A DNA stretch of 64,000 nucleotides from Chiridota heheva (GCA_020152595.1 JAIGNY010002211.1:1-64000), one strand, 5' to 3'. Positions 12,601 through 23,429 are shown, counted from the stretch's first letter. The notes: generated by a model not told the origin, from the sequence alone. Program-made: numbers and translations.

Positions 12601-15600
12601 ATATCTATATTATCAACATACGTTAGAGCTCCACCTCCCCCTCACTTTTCAATATTGCCCTGTAGCATCCACTTCCACGTGGTTTTTCAGATATCACTAA
12701 TTCTCCCATCTCCTACATATCTTTCCTATCATCTTCTACCCAACATTCTTCGTCTAGATCACATCTCCACATCCTACCCACTAAAAAGAATTTATCAACT
12801 CATGTACCCTACATACCGCACCTAACCTAATTTTTAAAAAGTGTGGTTTCGTTTCCGAACTGTTGGTCTCAGAAGGACACACTTTACGTTGCCGACATCT
12901 ACATTTATCAGAATGATAAAGGTACAGCCCCTGTCCAACTATAAAGTATGATCAGAAATTGGATTGTTTAATTCAAATCAGAATCATCAACCAAATCAGC
13001 AGAATCTCTTTTAAAGATGTTTATCTCAATAAGGGGCTCAAATATTTAACTAATGAAAGTCCCAAATGTTTAACTTATTAAGAGACCCGACTGGTCTGCT
13101 GGTTAGGCTATTAGATTTGTTAAAGGTATCACGGACAGATGGGACATGTTATAGCTATTTGGGAAGATGCTTAAGTTGTCTAGGGAACTGATGAAATACT
13201 AAGGTCAATACCGCATGCTGGCAAGGTTTTCTTTATAGTTGTAAAATATTACACGTAATTGCTAATACAGGGATAAAGTTTTGTATTACCACTTGAAAGA
13301 TGGGTTTCACCTTAACCACTGAGGGCCGAGTCTCGTCTTTTATTGCAGTGTTTGTGCTACTTTCTTCAATAAACTGATCAGGTGATGCATTTCTAGCGGC
13401 AGTTTTTCAATAATGTACCCTGTAAAATTTCACTTTGCAAAAAACCTTCGGTACTGAGGGTGGAGCCGCTGGGGTATGTCAGTCTATGATAATAGGACCG
13501 TATCGTATGTTGAAGGATCAGGGGATGCACTGTAAGCAGGTAAAATAATTTGTTTTGTAAAATTTTCAAAAATCATTCGGGCACTGTTGGATTGTAAGAT
13601 TTTTTTTGCCCATGCACCAAAGAAATGGTGCCCAAAGTATTTAAATTTTGTTTGGATTTTATACTCTGCCAAAGGCCAATACTTTATTTTTTTCAAAATT
13701 ATTAAAAAGAAGAAAAGATTTTAGCAAAAGTAAAGGATTGAAAAGTAGCGGGCCCTGAAGGGGCAAAACTAGAAACAAACAGTGTGAGGTCATGATCAAG
13801 TAAACTCACAACTTTTGAAAAGTGTTGTTTCGTTCCCCAACTGTTGGTCTGAGAAGGACACACTTCACGCTGCCGAAATCTACATTTATTAGAATAATAA
13901 AGTTACAGCCCCTGTGCAAATATAAAATATGATCGGTTTGAATAGTTTAATTCAAATCATAATCATCAAATTAGCAGAATCTCTTTTGAAGATTTTTATT
14001 TCAATAAGGGGCTCAAATGTTTAAAGAATTAGTTCAGGAGTTAAGCAAGGTCATCTCATATGAAAGAGGACTTCAAAAGGAACAACAAAATTGAAGAAAG
14101 CAATCAAAAATATATTTCCGTTACGAATATATTTACTTTAAGGTTTGGTATCATTTGTGTAGAAAGTCAGACTGTGATGTCACAGCTTCAAAGTTTTTAT
14201 GTATTATATCATATTAAGACCTGCATTTTGTGGCTTAAAAACCATTTTATATGTCAGGAAAGTAGGAAAGCAGAATCTAGTAAAATAATTCAAGTAGTAA
14301 AAAAGTTAATGAAATTAAGCACCTCAAAAAGGTGTCGTATTCCTCCTGCCAATTTTTGTCAAAGCCATGAATAATCAAAAGAATCATAGAAATCAGACAT
14401 GTCATTTTTCGTATCGACTGAATTATCGTTAATTTTAAACCGAAACACACTTTGAACTACAAATCTTCGATTATTGACAAAAAATCCAAATTTACAATTC
14501 ATGGCCAAACATTTTTCAAGTGTTGAAAAAGGGTTAGTGGTCCTTAAAGAAATGGGAGAGTTGCAGTCCATAATTAATGAGTCAGTCGATGCGAACAAAA
14601 TGCTAATAATTCTGTTTTCTACGAACCATTTTATCAGTTTACATTTTAGTTAATTAATTGATGGCTTTGAAGAAAGATCAAGAAAAAATAATTAAAGTAG
14701 TCAAAAAGTTAATCAAATTAAATACTATGTTTTGAGTGAGTGGAGAGAGGAGGGGAAGGAGGGGAAGGGGGATACGGCACTGCTACTCTTCAAATCCAAA
14801 AAGCTTCCTACACACCTAATGAGGAATGTAGCAAACGTTTTGTCTTTAACTCTTCGTATATCTCTACAAACGGTTCAAAATTGCAACACTGAGATGGTCA
14901 GAAATTGTGAGATCCGATCAGCACTTTCTCCAAAAAGTAGATTCGTTCAGACAAGTTCACCTTTCCTCTCACACAAATTAACTTGTGTAGAATATTGTTG
15001 ATGACTGTTATCATTATAAATCTTTGCCTCTCTTACATTTAGAGTCGGATTCACTGCTTATGGGTTTAGAATTGATGTATAAAATCTAAGAGAGAATTCC
15101 CCTCCAAAATGTATCTTTTAAAACTCCATGGGATTACCGTATTTGGCACAGACGGCGGGCTGTAACCGTGTACTTGTTAAGTAAAATTAATTTCAATCTC
15201 GATATTGTAGACTCTGTTTTCCAAACATTTATGAATAAATGATCAACCTGGATCAGAATTTCGCTGAAGACCTTCCTCGAACCTCGACTTTTCTCAGACC
15301 TCGACCTTTCTTAAACCTTGACCTTTCTCGGACCTCGACCTTTTCGGACCTCGACCTTTTCGGACCTCGACCTTTCTCGGAACTTGACCTTTCTCGGAAC
15401 TTGACCTTTCTCAGACCTCGACCTTTTTCAGGCCTCGACCTTTCTCGTACCTCGACTTTTCTCGGACCTCGACCTTTTTCAAACTTTGACCTTTCTCAGA
15501 CCTCGGCCTTTTTCGGACCTCGACCTTTATCGAACCTCGACCTTTCTCAGACCTCGACCTTTGTCGGACCATGACCTTTCTCGGACCTCCACCTTTCTCG

Positions 15601-17480
15601 GACCTCGATCTTTCTCGGACCTCGACCTTTCTCGGACCTTGACCCTTCTCGGACCTCGACCTTTCTCGGACCTCGACCTTCCTCGAACCTCGTCAGGTCC
15701 CCATTGTGGTGGGTGCGTACGACATTTAGTCTCTGTCACAGATAGCACACTACTTTGGGCCAACGTTGGCCAAAGCTTAGCATACGTTGACAAATGTTGG
15801 CTTTGTGTTGGGTTGGTATGCTAACATTGTCCCAACGCTGGACCAACATTCTATACCCAACGGTTAACATGCTAACACTGTTCTTACGCTTGACCAACAT
15901 TCTATAACCAACGGTTGGCATTGTAAAATTGGCCCAACCAACGCTTGGCACACGGTTGGCAAACAGTTGGTATGCAGTGGCGTAGCCAGAAAGGGGCGAG
16001 GGGGTTGTCCGCCCTCCCCAATTTTTTTTTAAATTTGTCTATAATCCTTCGGTTCAGATTATTAATCCGTCAGGCTAGATTGGTGCCTTCAGTTCAACAA
16101 GCTTTGACATTCCAGGTGATTATCATGTCTTTAGATTTCAAAAGGGCACTTTCTTCGAAAAACGTTCATGGGTAATAATATGTTAAACATTTAAGCGATT
16201 TTATATTTAAATACCTGAACTAAGACACAAGGAGAGAGAGGAAGGGACGAGGGGGAGGTGGGTTTTGGAGTACACGTGATATAGAACAGGCTTATTTTAA
16301 AAGTTTGACAACATTTCAAAAGTTTGTAGTAAATTATTGAAAACCTTTCTTTGTCTTTTAGACAACCCATATTTTTTAAAGAGTGACAGTAAACCTAACC
16401 ATGTACGAGCTTTGACAATAAAACATTATATTTCCACATTCTGACATGACGTTTTCATGATTTTGTGTTTTGTATATTATATAGTTCTCTTTGACATGAA
16501 TTTTGAATTTTTAATACACCTTCTTATAATGCGTTGTGACATGCGTTTTTGCCCTTGAGATGTCAATTTTGCGAAGCCTTCCGGGGGCTTCGCCCCTGGA
16601 CCCCTGCCGGTCTTTCGCCCCTGGACCCCACCAGGAGCCGATTAGGCCCCTGGGCCCCACGCTGACAAGTCCATCGCTTTTGCGGTTTCATTTTGTGTTT
16701 TGTATATAATGTATTATAGCTCTATTTGACATGAATTTTGACTTGTATAATACAGCTTACTATGCGTTGTGAAATACATTTTTGTCCTTAAAATGTCAAC
16801 TTTGCGAGAGCTTCCGGGACTTCGCCCCCTGGACCCTAATGGGGCTTCGTCCTTGGACTCCTGGATCCCACGCCAACAAGTGGAGCGTTTTGCGCTTTGT
16901 ATATGGTGTGTAGTAGCTCTCTTTGACATGAATTTTGACTTGCATAATACACCTTCTTACTATGCGTTGTGACATACTTTTTTGCCCTTGAAATGTCAAT
17001 TTTTCGAGAGCATCCGGGGGCTTATCCCCCTGGACTCCAAGCAGGGCTTCGCAACTTGACTCCACCAGGGGCCCTTAAGCGGACCACTGGACCCCACGCC
17101 AAAAAATCGAACGCTTTGCGCTCTAAGTGACACCTTCGGTGTCACCTCTACTATGCCACTAAATATCGTGTCAGTTTCATTCAAAATCCACCCCCCCCCC
17201 TCCCCTCCCCTATCCTTATTATGAAAATCCTGGCTACGCCACTGTTGGTACGCACACGTTAGACCGACCATCAACCTAATCTATACGTTAAGCCAATGTA
17301 ATTCCAACATAATATACAACCTTTAGCCAACGTTTGCCTAATTAGATTGTGCCTGTATCTGGCTGTATTATTCTAGACATAATGGCATAAGGCACAATAA
17401 AAGGTAATTATAAATATCATACCATGTGAGGCATACGCGAGAGTAAAACATGTCAGCAGGGTGATCCAAATTCTGCCCAT
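6433..17480 (-). CDS. Secreted laccase-type multicopper oxidase (5 exons, 3' end outside window)
   Basis: Exons 17480-17423, 12519-12296, 11600-11331, 8780-8341 and 6608-6433 join in phase (1, 0, 0, 2, then 1 at the open end) with GT-AG introns and give 389 residues. Residues 1-19 form a signal peptide. Domain 1 follows with a Cys-rich start (HNCVRRC, ACGRCPSNLTDC, GCVPTNGVKR) and PGPPI-H-VCEGD. The first copper motifs are HWHG (H118, H120) and H162-G-H164, trinuclear-centre ligands. Domain 2 spans roughly 185-389 (FFVHDWYHD, RFRVVNNG, ITSDGRPF, PGERFDF, YWMRVIG). These oxidases couple one-electron oxidation of phenols or metals to reduction of oxygen to water and act extracellularly in cuticle, pigment or iron handling; which applies here cannot be told. 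Family members usually exceed 600 residues, so the third cupredoxin (HPxHxHG, HCHxxxH) is missing and probably lies beyond position 1. Confidence 0.9.
6609..8340. other. Laccase intron 4: no recognised feature
   Basis: AT-rich sequence with a pyrimidine tract at 7225-7252. No coding frame with family resemblance and no clear repeat was seen. Confidence 0.6.
8341..8780 (-). CDS. Laccase exon 4: cupredoxin 2
   Basis: Acceptor AAAACAG|AGGGAT and donor ATTGG|GTTAGT, ending in phase 2. Contains DPHFSLYDEDLPEH, VHDWYH, the LIDGKG turn, TKYRFRVVNNG, DNHQLQVITSDG and YWMRVIG, the standard non-copper-binding middle domain. Confidence 0.93.
8781..9831. other. Laccase intron 3, remaining part
   Basis: No recognised feature. 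A CCACCACC run at 9771-9784 and several short open frames without family resemblance. Confidence 0.55.
9832..11102 (-). pseudogene. Jockey/CR1-group non-LTR retrotransposon fragment in laccase intron 3
   Basis: Reads right to left, the same direction as the laccase. 11102-10905 gives the end of an endonuclease domain (HNYFNFPDIDRN), continued in another frame at 10960-10502 (RDRNCLDLIFSS, CSDHDLICFNL, then the linker WMSLEVFRAVRKKKKLW). 10221-9928 gives the RT entry (LNSNKALGPEGIHSAVLRDL, PGDWRIANVTPIFKYG, NHRPVSL). A further shifted frame holds VVCNVM near 9940. The RT palm with catalytic Asp residues is missing, so the copy is truncated at its 3' end and dead. Confidence 0.75.
11331..11600 (-). 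CDS. Laccase exon 3: first copper ligands
   Basis: Acceptor GCATGTAG|GTTTGC and donor CCTGAG|GTAACA, 270 bp, phase 0 at both ends. It carries HWHG, MDGTSMITQCPI and GTHFYHGHDGLHHADGLFG. The usual HSH and QRxDG are here HGH and HHADG, conservative changes that keep both copper-binding histidines. Confidence 0.93.
11601..12295. other. Laccase intron 2: nothing recognised
   Basis: AT-rich, with homopolymer runs at 11679 and 11811. No repeat or coding feature seen. Confidence 0.6.
12296..12519 (-). CDS. Laccase exon 2: first half of cupredoxin 1
   Basis: Acceptor TTGTAG|AAGATT and donor ATCCAC|GTAAGT. It encodes the Cys-rich N-terminal block typical of animal laccases, through the NRELPGPPI motif, ending in phase 0 before VCEGD in exon 3. 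Confidence 0.9.
12836..13052. repeat. Direct repeat copy A (about 215 bp)
   Basis: Shares long blocks with 13818-14025: GTTGGTCT-AGAAGGACACACTT, ACAGCCCCTGT, AATCATCAA, AGCAGAATCTCTTTT and AATAAGGGGCTCAAAT. The copies are about 85 per cent alike by eye and are 980 bp apart in the same intron of the laccase gene. Confidence 0.8.
13818..14025. repeat. Direct repeat copy B (about 208 bp)
   Basis: The partner of 12836-13052. It is immediately followed by a member of another dispersed family at 14026. The 13053-13817 spacer shows no recognised feature. Confidence 0.8.
14026..14260 (+). repeat. Dispersed repeat family member (GAATTAGTTCAGGAGTTAAG type)
   Basis: Shares TTAGTTCAGG, TATGAAAGAGGACTT, a CAAAAAT-ATTTCCGTTA block and TTTGTGTAGAAA in the same order with 25015-25240, 39172-39400 and (inverted) 39560-39750. 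Non-coding; probably an unnamed MITE or SINE-like family. Confidence 0.65.
14261..15235. other. Laccase intron 1, unassigned part
   Basis: AT-rich. A second, weak block resembling the end of the neighbouring family lies near 14640-14715 (AATTAAAGTAGTCAAAAAG). Purine-rich GGAGGGGAAGG near 14748-14770. No gene seen. Confidence 0.5.
15262..15695. repeat. 17-bp minisatellite, about 25 units
   Basis: Units of CTTTCTCGGACCTCGAC with point changes (CAGACC, GAACTT, TTTCGG) fill this stretch. The open frames here on both strands (PRPFSDLDLSRTSTF and similar) only reflect the repeat. Confidence 0.93.
15755..15974. repeat. Imperfect CCAACGTTGG-rich repeat tract
   Basis: Repeats of roughly 20 to 50 bp built on CCAACGTTGGC, GCTTGGCACACGTTGG and GACCAACATTCTATA. 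The tract continues after the hAT element (17253-17340, CCAATGTAATTCC, CCAACGTTTGCC), so the hAT copy inserted into it. Confidence 0.75.
15975..17244. mobile_element. Non-autonomous hAT transposon, 1270 bp
   Basis: Termini CAGTGGCGTAGCCAG (15975-15989) and CTGGCTACGCCACTG (17230-17244) are perfect 15-bp inverted repeats, with the CAG...CTG ends usual for hAT transposons. They are flanked by TTGGTATG (15967-15974) and TTGGTACG (17245-17252), an 8-bp target duplication with one mismatch, the hAT length. There is no transposase. The interior holds three tandem units of about 210 bp, so it depends on a partner transposase. Confidence 0.9.
16460..17115. repeat. Three tandem ~210-bp units inside the hAT element
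   Basis: Each unit runs TTTGACATGAATTTTGA, then ATACACCTTCTTA, TGCGTTGTGACAT, TTTTGCCCTTGA-ATGTCAA, then a GC-rich hairpin-forming block with GGGGCTTCGCCCC-TGGACCCC and ends CAACAAGT or similar. Units begin near 16490, 16727 and 16920. Confidence 0.8.
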
Positions 17481-18155
17481 TGTGTTTGGCCGAAGACGAA
17501 ATTCCTACGAAAAACGTAATGTGAACTAATTCGAAGAGCCGGTTCCTGATCTTACAACGTTGTAACACCTTATGAAAACTTCGGTTATCAGGTTGTATAT
17601 AGTCTGGTAACGAAAGATATTTGAGGAAACCTTGAAAATTAATTAAAAACGTAATCTTACAGTGTCAAGCATCTCGTACGCATCGGCAGTTAAAATGACT
17701 ATCATCTGGCGATGGAATAATTGGTATTTAAATCTCTCTTTATTTCTTGATACAAGGTCACGGTCACGGTCACCTGCTTTTAAAAGGACACATCCACTTT
17801 GATGCTGGAAAATTTTAAAACAAGAAGTCTATAATCAACTATTACTGCATGCTTACAGATTTCAGATAAAAGACTTCGTTCCATCATTACTATGCCACAG
17901 AAAGGAAAGATATGTTTTATCAATAATTGTTTAGTAATTACAATTCGATGATGGAAAAACAGTTAGTGAAACCATGCGCTTAAATCTTCTTCAGGTTTAG
18001 ATAACAATTTTTTGAAAGGAGCAATGTAAAAGGGAATCAATAACTCGTTTCTATTATTATTATCTATTGCAATTGGTTGAAAAATGTAATACTTTGCTCA
18101 AATGATGATGTAATCAACGTCCCTGTTTTTAACGATCTGAACGATCCAAATAAAA
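17253..18155. other. Laccase upstream region, no other gene seen
   Basis: Apart from the end of the repeat tract (to about 17340) and the signal-peptide exon, this AT-rich stretch shows no recognised feature. The laccase promoter should lie just right of 17480, but no convincing core element can be named. Confidence 0.5.
17423..17480 (-). CDS. Laccase exon 1: signal peptide
   Basis: ATG at 17480-17478 encodes MGRIWITLLTCFTLAYASH, a short basic start, hydrophobic core and A-Y-A cleavage-type end. The donor CATG|GTATGA ends it in phase 1, and exon 2 supplies the two missing bases (G|AA, Glu). The matching phase and fitting signal peptide support this start. No 5' UTR intron or promoter element was identified. 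Confidence 0.8.
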
Positions 18156-18159
18156 CAAA

Positions 18160-19228
18160 TTAGAAATTCCACTTTAAGTGCACTTGGATTCTTCTAAATC
18201 TAGATTCTAAACAAAGCCATAGATTCTTCACAGAAAGACAATAAAAAAAACAGGTGCTGAATAGTTTCAAATTGATGCTTACAGAAAGAACAAGGGCAGA
18301 TTTAACAATCCCAATTTTTTGCATAAAATAATTTACTCCTAAAATGCGGTGAATAAGTCTTAAAACCACCTCAATTTGGTCTGCTCACATATCTTGCGCC
18401 ACTTTTCACTTGGAAAATCAAATCTAAATTACTATTCCATTTTAAGAGTGCTTTATTTACATTACTTCCAGTATAAAAACTTAACAGAATGTTATAAAAG
18501 ATTTACAGCCAACCCTGCCTTTATATAGGGCATCTATTGAATATGGTCGTATTGAGTTCATCAGTTTGGTATTCAACAATTTTTAACTGCTCTCAGAAGT
18601 TCATAATAGTCTAAGAAATTACTTTTCAAAGAGTACTTATAACAAATTTCATTATAAAAATGATCCATTCTCCTTTAATAGATCATTTATGTCAAAATCA
18701 TTTATTTAAAAACATTTTTTTTATCCATTGAGCATAGCAAACAAATTTGTAGTTAACAGTAATTGTACCACAATGACTTAGTATAGAGCCACCATCTGTT
18801 TCTGATGCAGTATATACTTTTAGAAACTCACAAGATTTAGAAAAAAGAGGAAAAAAAAACCCTTTACCCAGAGAGGATTATTGACCACTTGAGCCACCTA
18901 TAAAAGATAAGCACCTCCCAGAAACCAGATACCATTACAATCACAACTACCTCTATCAAACATCACTAAATCCTCCACTGCCCCATTACAGTTGCCACGT
19001 AAAAAAAACGGCGTAACCAAGGAACTGAGAATCTATAGTAACCATTCAATTTCCTCCCTTATCATAACTAGAAACAAATTATTTCCTATTTATCTTGTCT
19101 GGACTTCCATTCCAGACAAAGCCATCAATTACATTGTTAAGACAGTTAATAGAAAGTCTTGATGGGTTGGGCAAAGTTGAAGTAATGTAATTTAGTTTAG
19201 GAAAAACTAAAGATTTTATAACAGTTAG
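18160..19228 (-). pseudogene. L1/Tx1-type non-LTR retrotransposon, RT C-terminal fragment
   Basis: Reading leftwards, 19228-19079 encodes LTVIKSLVFPKLNYI, LPNPSR and FVWNGSPDKINRK, the post-palm region typical of L1-like RTs. After a degenerate middle, 18369-18160 encodes RILGVNYFMQKIGIV and, in a neighbouring frame, a zinc-knuckle-like CPCSFCKHQFETIQHLFF, then SVKNLWLCLE. Several stops and frameshifts. The palm is missing (5' truncated), and the fragment directly abuts the (CGA)n tail of the SINE copy at 19229. Confidence 0.75.
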
Positions 19229-19229
19229 A

Positions 19230-19286
<57 letters not shown>

Positions 19287-19390
19287 TGAGTTAACACACA
19301 ATTACAATAACGGGGTCGTCACCTGCGTAATCGGTTATGATAGTAACAATGCTATCACGAAACGCTTAATACGACCCGGACGAGAACACT
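19229..19390 (-). mobile_element. 5'-truncated tRNA-type SINE copy with expanded (CGT)n tail
   Basis: 19285-19390 is about 97 per cent identical by eye to 27262-27362, the body of the complete copy. It lacks the tRNA head. On the minus strand the body ends TGTGTTAACTCACTCGTCGT and runs into (CGT)n at 19284-19229, about 18 units. The simple repeat is best read as the SINE's own 3' tail, lengthened. Confidence 0.7.
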
Positions 19391-20850
19391 TAAAGAAAAA
19401 TGTGTAGAAATATAATGTGTAGACCACTCAGAAATGAGAGTTTTAATACTTATCAACACCTGATAAAAATTTATATCAATCATTTCGTGTAGATCATGTT
19501 TGCAAAATGTTATTCCTAACAAATCAAATATATGAGAGCGGTTCCACTTAATATCCATCTTGGATATATACGCAAAGGAACCAATACTTGTAACGATGGA
19601 TTTATCTAGATGAATACGAAGACCTGATATCCATCAAATTATTAAACATGCCCATGCAGAAGAAAAGCATGAAAACAGGGGCCTTAGCCAAAGAGGGGGA
19701 AGGTTTTGCGTGGCAGGGCCCCACCCCCCCCTCCCCCAGCGTGGCCGGGCCGCACCCCCTCTTCCTTCCCCCAACTTTATGGTCGTCGGCAAATTGAACA
19801 TGCTTGTCAGCAAAACAAAAAGGGAGAAGGAAAAGAAAAAGAGGGAAAAGAAAAAGAAAGAGAAAAAAAGGAAGGAAATTAAAAAATGAGAAGAAGAGGT
19901 AGAAGAAAGTGGTTAATCATGTTTTCGGCCTTACGAACAGACGGAGTAGTCAGTACGGTACCGGTACATTGCATTTTACTGACAACAAGAGATTTTCCAA
20001 CAAACGGTCAATTAGTTGTTGTTTTTTCTTTCTGTCACTGCAATACTGAACATCGCATTTCCCGACAAAGAAGATTAAATTCCGACAAAAGTCTGAACGT
20101 CGTTTTTCTTTCCACCATTTTCTTCTGAACCGATGAACATATTCCGGTAGGGGCGTAGCCAAGAGTGGGGGGTGGGGGTGGTCTTTGGCAAATTTGAAAA
20201 CCTTGTTGGCTCATGGGTGTAAATGAACTTGAAAGTTTAACGCAAACGTAAGCATAAACCCTTAGTTTTTGAAGGTTAACAATTTCTTGCTTCCTTTTGG
20301 ATATAACTTAGATGGCGTAGGAACAGGGGGTCAGGGCCCCCAATAATATTATTGAGGGCCAAGTATCATTTTGCCCCCACCCCATTAATGAAAGTCTAAC
20401 CGATTTTGAAGAGTCAGATTCCATCATGGCATCTTCAATTGGATTGAGAAATTGTTCGAGAAATCTTCAATTTTCCCAAAATTTTCGAAATTTGCTTCGG
20501 TCAATTTTCATAAAAGTTGTTCCTACAGTTTCACCATGCGTATGGTGATTAATTCTCACCATGTCAGGTATGTATAGCAAGAAAATTAACTGCGCTCACT
20601 GGATGAAGCCCGTTTTTGTCCAATGACTTACAAACTAATACTATTACATTTACACGTTGGCCTACAGATTTATGATAAATAAAATCTGCCCACCTATACA
20701 GGTGGAGGACTGAGGCTTTGGGGCATCGGACTACAGTAAGCGGGGAACCCCCCATCCCTCCCCCTCCCCGAGAAAATTTAACCCTGCCGATTGCATGTTT
20801 TTTTTTCCGCTTGAGAGGTTGAAATGGAAAATCATGATTAAAATTAAACC
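19391..20850. other. Intergenic, with two hAT-end-like pieces
   Basis: GGGGCGTAGCCAAG near 20151 and GATGGCGTAGGAACAGGGGG near 20311 resemble hAT termini like those at 15975, but no partner end or target duplication could be assigned. A G/C-rich stretch at 19690-19770 and a purine-rich tract (GGAGAAGGAAAAG repeats) at 19820-19905. No gene seen. Confidence 0.4.
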
Positions 20851-21090
20851 AATTTGGTCAAATTTATGGACATTTGGTCAAATTATTGAAATATTTGGTA
20901 AACCTTTGATACATTTCCCAAAAATTGAAGATTTTCCGATTAGCAGAGCAACGTTGATCAGTGGAAACAAAAATGGATTCTCGTTTCATAAAAATTGCTT
21001 CAAGTTGACCCGTCACCAATATATCCGATACATACTAGTAACGTCACTACCGCGGAGGAAGCGATTGGTTTGTCGGTAATTGCATCAATA
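20840..21090. repeat. Segmental copy A carrying one 20-bp unit
   Basis: Shares with 21160-22140 the blocks TTTCCCGAAAATTAAAGATTTCC-like, AGCAACGTTTGAT, CACCAATATAT-CGATACATA, CTAGTAACGTCACTACCGCG and GATTGGTTTGTCGGT. Here the 20-bp unit occurs once (21039-21058). Confidence 0.8.
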
Positions 21091-21320
21091 TTTCAACTGT
21101 TCTGAAATGTTGGCTGCAGTGTATTGCCATGTCCACCAGCGCAATTTTTCGCTTGTAACCGGGAATTGTGAAATTATTGCTATATTAGGTAAACATTGGA
21201 ATGATTTCCCGAAAATTAAATGAGATTTCCCGATTAGCAGCAACGTTTGATAAAAATAAAGAGGGATTCTCGGCTCATGGAAATTGCTTGGCCCGTCACC
21301 AATATATACGATACATACTA

Positions 21321-22100
21321 GTAACGTCACTACCGCGGAGGTAACGTCACTACCGCGGAGGTAACGTCACTACCGCGGAGGTAACGTCACTACCGCGGAG
21401 GTAACGTCACTACCGCGGAGGTAACGTCACTACCGCGGAGGTAACGTCACTACCGCGGAGGTAACGTCACTACCGCGGAGGTAACGTCACTACCGCGGAG
21501 GTAACGTCACTACCGCGGAGGTAACGTCACTACCGCGGAGGTAACGTCACTACCGCGGAGGTAACGTCACTACCGCGGAGGTAACGTCACTACCGCGGAG
21601 GTAACGTCACTACCGCGGAGGTAACGTCACTACCGCGGAGGTAACGTCACTACCGCGGAGGTAACGTCACTACCGCGGAGGTAACGTCACTACCGCGGAG
21701 GTAACGTCACTACCGCGGAGGTAACGTCACTACCGCGGAGGTAACGTCACTACCGCGGAGGTAACGTCACTACCGCGGAGGTAACGTCACTACCGCGGAG
21801 GTAACGTCACTACCGCGGAGGTAACGTCACTACCGCGGAGGTAACGTCACTACCGCGGAGGTAACGTCACTACCGCGGAGGTAACGTCACTACCGCGGAG
21901 GTAACGTCACTACCGCGGAGGTAACGTCACTACCGCGGAGGTAACGTCACTACCGCGGAGGTAACGTCACTACCGCGGAGGTAACGTCACTACCGCGGAG
22001 GTAACGTCACTACCGCGGAGGTAACGTCACTACCGCGGAGGTAACGTCACTACCGCGGAGGTAACGTCACTACCGCGGAGGTAACGTCACTACCGCGGAG
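21321..22100. repeat. Perfect 20-bp tandem array, 39 identical units
   Basis: The unit GTAACGTCACTACCGCGGAG is repeated 39 times with no change. It lies inside segmental copy B (21160-22140), whose sister copy A has a single unit, so the array is a local 1-to-39 expansion. Each unit holds ACGTCA (a CREB/ATF half-site, TGACGT on the other strand), CCGCGG and two CpGs. Confidence 0.98.
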
Positions 22101-22140
22101 GTAAGTGATTGGCTTGTCGGTGATTGGGTAAATATTTCAA

Positions 22141-23425
22141 TCTAAAACGGTGACCATTAGAGCTACTACATGGAGAGCTGTCATCACAGGTGCAGAAAGC
22201 GGGGGCAAGAGTGGTGATTGTTCAGATGAAAAACTGGAGGAAAACTATCATTTCGCCCCCGTGCAGCAAAAAATGGGTAGAAAGAAATTCAAAATAGGAA
22301 TAAGTATATCGGGACCATGTAAATTTGCAATTATTTTGATTTAAGATGATGGCAAAAGGCGGAAATTTTAAATAATGTATATAATTGGCACGGGTCCGAA
22401 AATCTCAGCTTTCATTTGGCCAAAGCAAAATTTCAATTATTTCGATATAAAATAATGGAGCGGAGGAAGGTTTGGGTGGAGGGAGGAAGAAGGAGGAGAA
22501 GATGGGGGGGGGGGGGGGGGGAGGTGGCAAAACAGGAATTTGTAACCAAAATATAAGATTTTTTATTTTTTATTCTAATAAATACAATCGTAGTGCTTCC
22601 GGGGCGTTGATTCTGGGCCCCAATCAGATATTTTGAAACATTTACTTGGTTTATAATCACAACATATTTTATTAAGTTTGCGAATTTCTTCTGAATTTAA
22701 TAGTTTACTTCGCCTTAAAAATGAAATTTTGTCATTTTTGACCGAACTAAGCTTTTATTTGGCTCTCACATGAATACAATCGTAGCGCTATGTTCTGGCC
22801 TCACCAGGTAAGAATATGGAAAACTTAATTTAGATTTATTGAATTTTATGCCCACCCATCTGCCCATCTTATGCTCCATACTCAACCTTCCGTCCCATGG
22901 AACACATCATTTTTCATTTTATCGCTGTACCCTTCAATTTCGAGGGGACAAAATAAATTATTTTCTGATTCAATGGTTTCCCTTATTTGGACATTTCCTA
23001 ATAATAATCTACCATTTTGCGATTACTGACAGCAAATTTTCAGCATTTTGTTAGTTAATTCCGCAATTCCGAAAACTGAATTTTCAAATAAGATTTCTAG
23101 GGATGCTAGTGTGAGTATGTGCGTGTATGTATATGCGTGTGTGTGTATGTGTGTTGGGAGGGGAGGCACTATGCTCTACCGAAGTAAGTTGCTAAGGTAT
23201 GATTCTATAGCGTGTTTCAATCACATTCCTTCTGGGAAATATCATTTAATTTTTAGAAAACTACCTTCATTCCCGTGCACTTTTTTCAATTTGGGGCATT
23301 TTTTGGGAAATTTTCTTTATCAGGAAATAGAGTCAATTTTCATCAATTATCTGGAAATGTTGCCAAATATTATTGAAATTGCCACTGATTTCACCTCATT
23401 TTCCTTCAATCTTATGTTTATAAGT
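22141..23425. other. Intergenic, simple tracts only
   Basis: A G-run at 22505-22521 and purine-rich flanks, and a (GT)n-like stretch at 23112-23155 (GTGTGTATGT). Two copies of ATACAATCGTAG-GCT near 22583 and 22773. No gene recognised. Confidence 0.5.
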
Positions 23426-23429
23426 CTCA

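Noticed and set aside
15239-15824. Open frames in the 17-bp minisatellite
   Set aside because: Periodic text in all frames of both strands; no start context, splice site or family match.
17368-17568. 66-residue minus-strand ORF as a gene
   Set aside because: It is a different frame over the laccase signal-peptide exon; the real reading starts at ATG 17480.
19287-19372. Hammerhead ribozyme in the SINE body
   Set aside because: GAAAC follows a stem, but the required CUGANGA core is not present in the expected place.
21321-22100. CRISPR-like array
   Set aside because: The units are contiguous and identical with no spacers, in a eukaryotic intergenic region. It is a minisatellite.
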